Positions 35,744-41,854 of a stretch of 64,000 nucleotides of DNA are shown in pieces; the first letter of the stretch is position 1; every line of letters begins with the position of its first letter. Made by a program: the position numbers and the translations under genes. A model generated the notes under the pieces. It did no database searches. It was not told the DNA's origin and worked only from the letters and a program-made list of their open reading frames with translations. This DNA comes from Alcanivorax sp040119285 (GTDB taxonomy: Bacteria > Pseudomonadota > Gammaproteobacteria > Pseudomonadales > Alcanivoracaceae). The stretch lies in contig NZ_JBEDTY010000034.1 in assembly GCF_040119285.1 (NCBI RefSeq), positions 148,977 to 212,976 on the forward strand, in the 5' to 3' direction.

Positions 35744-35794
35744 ATATGTCGAAAAAAGATATGTCGAAACGTTCGACTGAATACGCTGTTATGT
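35744..35794 (+). other. Candidate attI region
   Basis: Two copies of ATATGTCGAAA (35744-35754 and 35759-35769), 15 bases apart, lie just upstream of the first cassette junction GTTAT at 35788-35792. Direct repeats beside the crossover point are a feature of attI sites bound by IntI. No promoter for the array could be placed with confidence. Confidence 0.45.
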
Positions 35795-35824
35795 GTTCAG
35801 CACGTTGACGAATAAGGAGTTGCA

Positions 35825-36073
35825 ATGAAAATCAAGGATTTGATCAAGAAGCTGCAGCAGTTTAATCCAGAGCAGTCCGTGGCCTGCTACACGGAGGACG
35901 AGGGCCTTAAGCACGACGGCGCTCCTGTCCAAATATTCGATATTTTGAATATTTCTGAATCTGAAGCCGAATCGAGCAGGCTAAACGATGGCGCAGGCAA
36001 GCCTTGGCTTAAGTTCGGAAAATCTGATAGCTCCTCAAAATTTGTTCTTATTGAAATCACATCCGATGCTTAG
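35825..36073 (+). CDS. Cassette protein of unknown function, copy 1
   Basis: The 82-residue acidic soluble protein opens MKIKDLIKKLQQFNPEQSV, a short helix often seen at the start of small cassette-encoded or phage-borne proteins. A mixed region with CYTEDEG follows, and it ends KPWLKFGKSDSSSKFVLIEITSDA. No catalytic motif, signal or membrane span is visible. AAGGAG precedes the ATG by seven bases. It lies 36 bases into the first cassette after the candidate attI. I cannot name a function. Confidence 0.75.
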   Translation: MKIKDLIKKLQQFNPEQSVACYTEDEGLKHDGAPVQIFDILNISESEAESSRLNDGAGKPWLKFGKSDSSSKFVLIEITSDA

Positions 36074-36090
36074 GTCGATAGATTCAACAC

Positions 36091-36164
36091 ATAACAAGTC
36101 ACTGCACGGGACCACTTCTCCGCCGCTCCGCGGCTATAAACTGTCCCGTGAGTTCGAGCGTTAT
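36091..36164 (+). other. attC site of cassette 1
   Basis: ATAACAAGTCACTGCACGGGAC pairs with GTCCCGTGAGTTCGAGCGTTAT (each given here as arm ends ATAACAAG/GCGTTAT with GGGAC/GTCCC inside) around a CCGCTCCGCGG centre. Outer cores ATAAC and GTTAT with unpaired bulges between the arms are typical of integron attC sites. Confidence 0.85.
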
Positions 36165-36196
36165 GTGTTCAGCACGTTGACGAATAAGGAGTTGCA

Positions 36197-36445
36197 ATGA
36201 AAATCAAGGATTTGATCAAGAAGCTGCAGCAGTTTAATCCAGAGCAGTCCGTGGCCTGCTACACGGAGGACGAGGGCCTTAAGCACGACGGCGCTCCTGT
36301 CCAAATATTCGATATTTTGAATATTTCTGAATCTGAAGCCGAATCGAGCAGGCTAAACGATGGCGCAGGCAAGCCTTGGCTTAAGTTCGGAAAATCTGAT
36401 AGCTCCTCAAAATTTGTTCTTATTGAAATCACATCCGATGCTTAG
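36197..36445 (+). CDS. Cassette protein of unknown function, copy 2
   Basis: This second copy of the 82-residue gene in the preceding cassette has an identical deduced protein and the same ribosome-binding leader (AATAAGGAGTTGCAATG). It offers no new clue to function. Because the two copies are alike to the base by eye, dosage or simple recombination history are equally possible explanations. Confidence 0.75.
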   Translation: MKIKDLIKKLQQFNPEQSVACYTEDEGLKHDGAPVQIFDILNISESEAESSRLNDGAGKPWLKFGKSDSSSKFVLIEITSDA

Positions 36446-36462
36446 GTCGATAGATTCAACAC

Positions 36463-36536
36463 ATAACAAGTCACTGCACGGGACCACTTCTCCGCCGCTC
36501 CGCGGCTATAAACTGTCCCGTGAGTTCGAGCGTTAT
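36463..36536 (+). other. attC site of cassette 2
   Basis: Second copy of the ATAACAAG...GCGTTAT palindrome, matching the one at 36091-36164. The next cassette begins within its terminal GTTAT with a different sequence (ACAAAGAGGAAG). Confidence 0.85.
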
Positions 36537-36550
36537 ACAAAGAGGAAGTG

Positions 36551-36901
36551 ATGAATCGAGTTATTGTTCTATCTGCTGTTTTTATTTTTATCGAGGGGTG
36601 TTCAGATGGTAATGCTCCAGCATCTGAACAGGCTGCCAGCTTGAATCAGGTTTCTTTACCTGAAAGCCCAAGTGAACGAGTCAATCTAACAGGTGAAATG
36701 TCATTTTGGATGTATGAGGGTGCTGCGGGTTGCTATGGGACTTTGCTATCACAGGGGAAAGAGATTCAAGTTTGGGTAGACGCTGACACGTGCGGTGACC
36801 GTGAATATGAGGAAAACCAACGTGCCACTTTGGAGCTTACCTTTAATCCCAACAATCAGTATGGGCCAGGGAAAACCTACACAATCACGAGCTTTGAGTA
36901 G
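36551..36901 (+). CDS. Putative cassette-encoded lipoprotein
   Basis: The 116-residue protein has a hydrophobic N-terminus (MNRVIVLSAVFIFI) ending in EGC, so Cys18 could be lipidated, although Glu before Gly is unusual in a lipobox. The mature part is acidic and contains a compact domain: LTGEMSFWMYEGAAGCYGTLL, IQVWVDADTCGD and GKTYTITSFE. A Cys pair may form a disulfide. The domain has the feel of a small OB-like beta-barrel. AGGAAG precedes the ATG at 36551. Function unknown. Confidence 0.7.
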   Translation: MNRVIVLSAVFIFIEGCSDGNAPASEQAASLNQVSLPESPSERVNLTGEMSFWMYEGAAGCYGTLLSQGKEIQVWVDADTCGDREYEENQRATLELTFNPNNQYGPGKTYTITSFE

Positions 36902-36902
36902 T

Positions 36903-36980
36903 GTATAACAAGCGGCGGCAGGCGGATCAAATTTCCGCTCGTTCCTCGCTGCAATTTGCCCGCTGCGCCGGGCGTTAGGT
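36903..36980 (+). other. attC site of cassette 3
   Basis: The site runs from GTATAACAAGCGG to CCGGGCGTTAGGT and ends in a perfect GTTRRRY core (GTTAGGT, 36974-36980). Inner arms AGCGGCGG/CCCGCTGCG and CAAATTTCCGC/GCAATTTG give the expected imperfect hairpin. Confidence 0.88.
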
Positions 36981-36986
36981 ATCGAA

Positions 36987-37220
36987 GTGATTGATAGAAA
37001 CCCCGTGGTGCAGAAGTTTTATTCGGTTGTAGCTGCTTCAGGATTGGGGTTGGTTACAAATCTTGTTCTCTTCTTCCTGGCTGCCTTTTTATTTGCCGGC
37101 CCAGAAGGAGGAGAATGGGTAAGAGTATATTTTGGCGGGGATGGGGAGTGGTTTTTGGGCGTCACTGCAATCTTGGCGGTATGTTATTTCCCTCTAGTCA
37201 AAAATTTAAGGGTTATTTGA
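36987..37220 (+). CDS. Small two-span membrane protein in a cassette
   Basis: The 77-residue protein starts at GTG 36987, only seven bases into its cassette. It has two hydrophobic stretches, about residues 18-37 (GLGLVTNLVLFFLAAFLFAG) and 55-71 (FLGVTAILAVCYFPLV). The loop between is Gly- and acid-rich (PEGGEWVRVYFGGDGEW) and probably periplasmic. No family is recognised. The short leader is normal for integron cassettes. Confidence 0.65.
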   Translation: MIDRNPVVQKFYSVVAASGLGLVTNLVLFFLAAFLFAGPEGGEWVRVYFGGDGEWFLGVTAILAVCYFPLVKNLRVI

Positions 37221-37241
37221 TGCATCTGCCGCCCCTCTCGA

Positions 37242-37323
37242 ACCTAACAAGCCAAGGCAGTGGGACAAATTTTGCATCGCTGCGCTCAAAACGCAAAATC
37301 TGCCCCTGCTTGGGGCGTTACAT
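37242..37323 (+). other. attC site of cassette 4
   Basis: Starts ACCTAACAAGCCAAGGCAG and ends CTGCTTGGGGCGTTACAT, with arms CCAAGGCAG/CTGC..TTGG and GGGACAAATTTTGC/GCAAAATCTGCCCC. The first core ACCTAAC is the ideal complement-type sequence for GTTAGGT. Confidence 0.88.
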
Positions 37324-37873
37324 GCCCAAGGAATTCTGAGATCGAGCACCTAAAAGAAATTGAAAGAATTATTCGTGTGGATCACGCAGGTGAGCTAGGC
37401 GCGATTAATATCTATAAATCGCAATTATTAATATCTAGGTATCTTTATAAAGACATAGTGCACGAGCTAAGCGAGATGTTAGCTCACGAAAAAAAGCATT
37501 TCGAAACATTTGATAATTTGTTAAAAGCACGCTCAATTCGTTCTTGTTATGCTTTATGCTTTATGCTTTATGCTTTTGGGCGTGTGGCGGCTTTCTGCTA
37601 GGGCTATTTACTGCGCTAATGGGGCGAAATGCTATATGGGTGTGTACCAATGCAATTGAAACTACGGTATTGCACCATCTATCGTGGCAGCTAAATTTCC
37701 TTAGTAAACATGATGCTGAGGCTCATGGTGCGGTTTACAGTATAAAAGCAGATGAAGAGGCGCATCAAAACATTGGCGCGTCTCGTGGTAAAAAATATTT
37801 TATATATAAGCCAATATTTGTTGTGGTTGCGGGTTCAACTAAGGTGGCGATTTGGTTATCTACCAAGCTCTAA
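37322..37873 (+). pseudogene. COQ7-like di-iron hydroxylase gene, out of frame at a heptanucleotide repeat
   Basis: Two frames together encode a COQ7/demethoxyubiquinone-hydroxylase-type ferritin-fold protein. Frame one gives IIRVDHAGELGAINIY and LAHEKKHFETFDNLL. Frame two gives GGFLLGLFTALMGRNAIW, CTNAIETTVLHHLSWQ and ADEEAHQNIG. All iron ligands of the family (Glu in DHAGE, Glu-x-x-His, Glu in IET, Glu/His in DEEAH) survive. The frames meet at four copies of TTATGCT. Two or five copies would join them. The start is also unclear: the ATG at 37322 is in another frame and the homologous frame has no ATG. Confidence 0.75.
37547..37577 (+). repeat. Heptanucleotide tandem repeat (TTATGCT)4
   Basis: Four perfect direct copies of TTATGCT occupy 37547-37574, followed by TTT. 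The array lies inside the COQ7-like coding sequence. Each copy gained or lost moves the frame by one base, as in phase-variable genes that switch by slipped-strand mispairing. Confidence 0.93.
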
Positions 37874-37875
37874 CA

Positions 37876-37981
37876 TGTAACAAAGCTATCTACCGGACTC
37901 CATGTCCGTCGCTTGGTTTTTGTGCTTGAATAGCACAAAAAGCCAATCAACTACAACTCGCCGGTAATAGCGGCGTTATGA
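37876..37981 (+). other. attC site of cassette 5 (long form)
   Basis: About 106 bases long. Outer arms TGTAACAAAGCTAT..ACCGG and CCGGTAATAGCGGCGTTATGA pair, and an inner hairpin joins CTTGGTTTTTGTGCT with AGCACAAAAAGCCAA around a short loop. It is longer than the others in the array but has the same logic. Confidence 0.8.
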
Positions 37982-37990
37982 GTCTTGAGT

Positions 37991-38302
37991 ATGGATAAAG
38001 ATCAGAAGAAAAAGCTGAAGGCTCAGTATAAGAAGAATGAGCAAGATGAAATTCGTGCATCTATACCAATGAGTGTCGATGAGCTTAAAGATCTTCTCTC
38101 TTTTTTAAATCGTGAACCAGCTCCAGAGTGTGATCACACACTGAAGGAGTCCATTGAATTCATCGAGTCACGGAAATTGAATCCAGAGGTCGTTGTTCCC
38201 TGGTTGGGTGAGCATGGCGGGTTCTGTGATTGCGAGGTTATCTACAACGTCTACGATGACGTTGGTGAAATTGTAGGGTGGCACCTTGACGAAAACTCAT
38301 AA
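37991..38302 (+). CDS. DUF2695 family protein (cassette-borne)
   Basis: The 103-residue protein has a strongly basic N-terminal stretch (KDQKKKLKAQYKKNEQ). A DUF2695 domain follows with APECDHTLKESIEFIESRKL and VVPWLGEHGGFCDCEVIYNV. The spaced Cys/His set (CDH, CDC) could bind a metal. Function is unknown in all members. The ATG at 37991 is preferred to a TTG two codons earlier. It starts 15 bases into its cassette, and its stop codon overlaps the following attC by a few bases. Confidence 0.8.
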   Translation: MDKDQKKKLKAQYKKNEQDEIRASIPMSVDELKDLLSFLNREPAPECDHTLKESIEFIESRKLNPEVVVPWLGEHGGFCDCEVIYNVYDDVGEIVGWHLDENS

Positions 38303-38371
38303 CAAGTCAAAGCAGCAACGCCACTTCGTGGCTGGACGCGCTAACGCGCGCCGCTGTTTGAGGCGTTAAAT
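38297..38371 (+). other. attC site of cassette 6
   Basis: Runs from TCATAACAAGTCAAAGCAGC to GCTGTTTGAGGCGTTAAAT. It ends in a perfect GTTRRRY core (GTTAAAT, 38365-38371). Arms AAAGCAGC/GCTGTTTGA and an inner GCGCTAACGCGC palindrome are present. Confidence 0.88.
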
Positions 38372-38382
38372 TTTTTGAGGCT

Positions 38383-38853
38383 ATGAGCATCGGAAATTAT
38401 ATCTTCATAGTTTTGATCTTGCTGTCAGGTGCTTCCTGGGGGAAATTTCCTTATGAAGCTCTTCCTGATACAGGTCTAAGGTCTGAAAACTTGACTGATT
38501 TTGAGGTCGGGGAAATAACTAGGAAAGTGGATGGTGTATACCCGGGTGTGATTGTTTCTATTGGAGGGTCTTCAGAGGGATGTAAGTGTTTCGAAGGTGA
38601 GAATTGCTCCTCGCAAGTTGTTGCCAACGGAATGTTGGGTGGAAATCCTGTGCATGTAACTCTTTCAAGGGTTGGCGGTGAATGGGTTCTCTCTAAGGAA
38701 TGGAAGTTAAGGCATGAAATTGAAGTTTTGCTCGGGAAGCCTGTTGATAAGGTGAGAGATTTTAGAGAAAGGTTAAGGAAGAATGAGAATTTGAGAATGG
38801 CATTTATTGAATTGTCTAAATTGATTAATAGCTGTTCAGAATTTAACAATTAG
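38383..38853 (+). CDS. Secreted cassette protein of unknown function
   Basis: The 156-residue protein has a predicted signal peptide (MSIGNYIFIVLILLSGASWG, likely cut near residue 20). A mature part carries a Cys cluster (SSEGCKCFEGENCSSQVV) and a C-terminal basic helical region (VDKVRDFRERLRKNENLRM) ending in another Cys. The even spacing suggests disulfides in the periplasm. There is no recognised family. It starts 17 bases into its cassette, and its last codons (AAC AAT TAG) lie inside the attC. Confidence 0.65.
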   Translation: MSIGNYIFIVLILLSGASWGKFPYEALPDTGLRSENLTDFEVGEITRKVDGVYPGVIVSIGGSSEGCKCFEGENCSSQVVANGMLGGNPVHVTLSRVGGEWVLSKEWKLRHEIEVLLGKPVDKVRDFRERLRKNENLRMAFIELSKLINSCSEFNN

Positions 38854-38911
38854 CTGCACAAGGAAAATTTACTCGCAAGCTCGCAATTTTCCTGTGAGCA
38901 AGGCGTTCAAT
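38841..38911 (+). other. attC site of cassette 7
   Basis: ATTTAACAATTAGCTGCACAAGG at the left and CCTGTGAGCAAGGCGTTCAAT at the right pair through GGAAAATT/AATTTTCC. The stop codon of the cassette gene is inside the left arm. The last core is GTTCAAT, a slight departure from GTTRRRY. Confidence 0.8.
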
Positions 38912-38923
38912 GATGGAGACAAT

Positions 38924-39010
38924 ATGAAGGCTTTATTTCCTGGTCATTTTAAAGAAAGTGATAAAAGCCTAAGAGAAGTATGGGAAACGTCATGTCCGCT
39001 CCCCCTTTAG
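38924..39010 (+). pseudogene. 5' fragment of a PIN-like (DUF4935-type) cassette gene
   Basis: After GGAG and an ATG at 38924 the frame reads MKALFPGHFKESDKSLREVWET and then runs into the IS3 remnant, stopping at 39010. The opening (x-LFPG-H/Y-F/Y ... ELWE) resembles the start of PIN-like nuclease proteins such as DUF4935. Those continue with an acidic strand that is missing here. The call rests on about 22 residues and is tentative. The break marks where the IS end joined an eighth cassette. Confidence 0.4.
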
Positions 39011-39090
39011 TGAGACACCCCTAAACTAGAGTTCCCCACTTTCTGGCGATACACCGCCGGCGGTATGTCGCCCAGACTTTCATGTGGGCG
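38993..39090 (-). mobile_element. IS3-family transposase C-terminal remnant with terminal repeat
   Basis: On the minus strand 39090-39007 reads RPHESLGDIPPAVYRQKV then GNSSLGVSH and a stop. RPHESLG..PxxY is the end of the IS3 OrfB integrase domain. The IS-end-like sequence TGTCCGCTCCCCCTTTAGTG begins at 38993. Upstream of the Arg the homology stops at once (in-frame TAG). Only the last 30 or so codons and one terminus remain, so it cannot transpose by itself. Confidence 0.75.
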
Positions 39091-39111
39091 CTAGAAATCT
39101 GGCCATAACCT

Positions 39112-40440
39112 TCAAAGCCCCTTCACAAACACCTTTGAATTCCGCTGCCAGTTATACAGCGACTGCCTGGCTCCCGGCAGGGCTTCTACTCCCGCTGCCT
39201 CAAACCCCTGTTGCTGAAACCAGTGTGCGGTGAGGGTGGTGAGCACGAATAGGCTGTGCAGCCCCTGTTCCCGTGCCCGCCGTTCCAGATAGCCGAGGAC
39301 TTGGGCGCCCCGTTCACCTTTGCGGTAGCTGGAATGAACGGCGACACAGGCCAGTTCGCCGGTCTTTTCTTCGGGGAAGGGATAGAGGGCCGCGCAGGCG
39401 ATAACCATGCCGTCGCGTTCGATGATGGCGAAGCGCTGAATTTCGTTTTCCAGTAGCTCCCGTGAGCGGCGCACCAGGGTGCCGTCTTCTTCCAGTGGTT
39501 CGATCAGTTCGAGAATGCCGCCCACGTCTTCAATGCGCGCGCCACGGAGGGTTTCGTAGGTTTCCCTAGTAACCAGGGTGCCGCAGCCGTCGCGGGTGAA
39601 CAGTTCTTTGATTAGTGCGCCGTCTACCTGGGCATCGAGCAGGTGCGCCCGGGCCACGCCGTTACTGGCGGCATGGCAGGCAGCGGTGAGCTGCCGGTCT
39701 ACACCATTGTTTTCGTATTGGTTGCCGGCCAGCAGTTTGCCGGCTTGCTGGGGGCTGAGTTCGCGCACCAGGTGGCCTTGCGGGTCGGCGAGGCGCAGGT
39801 GTTCGCCCATGATGATGAGCTTGTCGGCGCCCAAGGCGATGGCGGCAGTGGAGGCCACTTCTTCTGCGTTCACGTTGAACAGTTCGCCGGTGGGCGAGCC
39901 GCCCACCGGCGAGAGCAGCACCACGTTACCGTTGCCCAGTTGCTGGCGAATGGCGTCTACGTCGATGCGCCGCACTTCACCGGTGTGCTGGTAGTCGAAG
40001 CCACCACGCACGCCTACCGGTTTGGCCACTACAAAGTTGCCGCTAATCAACCGGATGCTGGCGTTATGCATGGGGGAGTTAGCCAGCCCCATGGAGAACA
40101 AGCCTTCCAGTTTCAGGCGCAATGCGCCCACCGCCGCCACGACGCTATCCAGCGCGGCACTGTCGGTGATGCGCATGTGTTGCTCAAAGGTGGATTCAAT
40201 GTCGGATTCTGCCAGCCGGGCGGAAATTTGTGGCCTGGCGCCATGCACCAGCACCAGTTTGATTCCCAGGCTATTCAGCAGGGCCAGATCGTGAATCAGG
40301 GTAGGCAGGCGCGGGCCGTCCAGCAGCTCCCCAGACAACATAACCACAAAGGTTCGGCCCCGATGCGCATTGATATACGGGGACGAATTGCGGAACCAGT
40401 GAACCTGGCTGTCGGTGTTCGGGGCTGCGCTGGTGGACAC
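39112..40440 (-). CDS. argA: N-acetylglutamate synthase
   Basis: ArgA makes N-acetylglutamate, the first step of arginine synthesis. The GTG start at 40440 gives 442 residues, close to the 443 of E. coli. A further 29 upstream codons in frame look non-coding. An amino-acid-kinase-like domain (VHWFRNSSPYINAHRGRTFVV, LVHGARPQI) is followed by a GNAT domain (ACVAVHSSYRKGERGAQVLGYLERRA). The family is usually feedback-inhibited by arginine through the kinase-like domain. It is monocistronic and borders the IS3 remnant on its 3' side. Confidence 0.96.
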   Translation of the reverse strand: MSTSAAPNTDSQVHWFRNSSPYINAHRGRTFVVMLSGELLDGPRLPTLIHDLALLNSLGIKLVLVHGARPQISARLAESDIESTFEQHMRITDSAALDSVVAAVGALRLKLEGLFSMGLANSPMHNASIRLISGNFVVAKPVGVRGGFDYQHTGEVRRIDVDAIRQQLGNGNVVLLSPVGGSPTGELFNVNAEEVASTAAIALGADKLIIMGEHLRLADPQGHLVRELSPQQAGKLLAGNQYENNGVDRQLTAACHAASNGVARAHLLDAQVDGALIKELFTRDGCGTLVTRETYETLRGARIEDVGGILELIEPLEEDGTLVRRSRELLENEIQRFAIIERDGMVIACAALYPFPEEKTGELACVAVHSSYRKGERGAQVLGYLERRAREQGLHSLFVLTTLTAHWFQQQGFEAAGVEALPGARQSLYNWQRNSKVFVKGL

Positions 40441-40525
40441 GGGCGTCTCGGCTCTAAGTGATTGATTGGCCAGTATAGCGAGCAGATTGTGCCGGATACT
40501 AGATGTGGGGGGTATGAGCCCCCAC

Positions 40526-40547
40526 AAAAAAACCGCCCCGAGGGCGG
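40526..40547 (-). terminator. Terminator of the pit operon
   Basis: On the minus strand a CCGCCC/GGGCGG stem with a CGA-complement loop is followed by seven T, 29 bases past the pit stop. An overlapping second hairpin (GTGGGGG/CCCCCAC, 40505-40525) lies beyond it. They insulate argA from upstream transcription. Confidence 0.88.
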
Positions 40548-40575
40548 CTTTTCTGTGTGCGTGAAGCCTTTTTTG

Positions 40576-41844
40576 CTATGCCCCAAACAGGCCTTTGAAG
40601 AAATAGAAGAACAGGATGGAGAGCAGCGCACCGGCGGGCAGGGTGACGACCCAAGAGGTGAAGATGGTGCTGATTACACGCAGGTTCAGAGAGCCAATGC
40701 CGCGGGCCATGCCGACGCCCAAGACCGCGCCTACCAGGGTGTGAGTGGTGGAAATGGGCAGGCCGGTGCTGGAGGCCAGCACCACGGTGGTGGCGGCGCC
40801 CAGCTCGGCGGCGAAGCCACGGGATGGGGTGAGCTCGGTAATTTTTTTGCCTACAGTGGCCATCACTCGGGCGCCGAAAATCGCTAGCCCAAAGACGATA
40901 CCCATGGCCCCGACCAAAAGAATCCAGCTGGGCATTTCTGCTTTGGCGCCGATTTCGCCGCCGGACGCCAGTACGCTGTTGATGGCGGCCAGCGGGCCGA
41001 CGGCGTTGGCTACATCGTTGGAGCCGTGGGCAAACGCCATGGCGCAGGCGGTGAAGATCATGAGCACCGCAAACACGCGCTCCACAGAGCTGAACCGGAA
41101 GTCTTTATCGGCTTCTGGGTCTGGTTCAACCCGACTCAGGAAGAAGCTTCCCAGTGCCATAACAACCGCGCCACCCAGCAGGGCCCACAGGAAACTGTGG
41201 AAGAAACTCAGTTCCAGGCCGACGTGTTTCAACCCTTTGACCATGGTGACCATGGAAATAACAAAGCCCACCAAGAACATGTAGAAAGGGACGACTTTCT
41301 TGGCGCGTTCGAAGGGGTCGTCGTGGTTCAGTACCAACCGTTGCACGCTACGGATCAGGGCAAAGGAAATGATCCCGGCCAGCAGGGGCGAGGTGACCCA
41401 GCTAGCGACGATGGAGCCCACCTTGCCCCAGTGCACCGCGTCCATGCCCAAGCCTACGGCGGCAAAGCCGACGATGGCACCGACGATGGAATGGGTGGTG
41501 GAGACCGGCCAACCGAACCAGGACGCCACCATCAACCAGATGCCGGCGGCCAGCAATGCGGACATCATGCCGTAGACCAGGTATTGCGGGGCGTGGGAGA
41601 AGGCATCCGCATCGATGATGCCCTTGCGGATGGTGGCGGTGACTTCGCCGCCGGCCAGATAGGCCCCGGCAAATTCAAAAATAATGGCGATGATAACCGC
41701 CTGCTTCACGGTGAGGGCCTTGGCGCCCACCGAGGTCCCCATGGCGTTGGCCACATCGTTGGCGCCAACGCCCCAGGCCATTAGGAACCCGAAGGCGCCC
41801 GCCAGCAGTAGCATGAGATAGCTATGCTCTAGCATCCACTCCAT
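40576..41844 (-). CDS. Pit-type low-affinity phosphate transporter
   Basis: The 422-residue inner-membrane transporter of the PiT family (sodium- or proton-driven phosphate uptake) has two repeats. The signature GANDVANAMGTSVGA lies in the first (about residue 28) and GSNDVANAVGPLA in the second (about 275). Each is followed later by STTHSIVGA/STTHTLVGA. A charged cytosolic loop separates the halves. The gene lies 10 bases after a DUF47 gene, the usual partner. No Pho box was identified. Confidence 0.95.
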   Translation of the reverse strand: MEWMLEHSYLMLLLAGAFGFLMAWGVGANDVANAMGTSVGAKALTVKQAVIIAIIFEFAGAYLAGGEVTATIRKGIIDADAFSHAPQYLVYGMMSALLAAGIWLMVASWFGWPVSTTHSIVGAIVGFAAVGLGMDAVHWGKVGSIVASWVTSPLLAGIISFALIRSVQRLVLNHDDPFERAKKVVPFYMFLVGFVISMVTMVKGLKHVGLELSFFHSFLWALLGGAVVMALGSFFLSRVEPDPEADKDFRFSSVERVFAVLMIFTACAMAFAHGSNDVANAVGPLAAINSVLASGGEIGAKAEMPSWILLVGAMGIVFGLAIFGARVMATVGKKITELTPSRGFAAELGAATTVVLASSTGLPISTTHTLVGAVLGVGMARGIGSLNLRVISTIFTSWVVTLPAGALLSILFFYFFKGLFGA

Positions 41845-41854
41845 AAGAACTCTC

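Larger units (their letters stand above)
35789..36532 (+). repeat. Tandem duplication of a 372-bp cassette
   Basis: Two directly repeated units, 35789-36160 and 36161-36532, appear identical by eye and have exactly the same length, including the leader, the 82-codon gene and the attC. Both junctions fall after the G of GTTAT. Exact whole-cassette units point to integrase-mediated insertion or unequal crossing-over, and the lack of differences suggests it is recent. Confidence 0.92.

Noticed and set aside
36091..38911. Palindromes in the accessory region as a CRISPR array
   Set aside because: The repeats are not uniform in length or sequence, are separated by whole genes of differing sizes, and no cas genes are present.
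39643..40461. 272-codon plus-strand frame opposite argA
   Set aside because: Shadow of argA, with no independent evidence.
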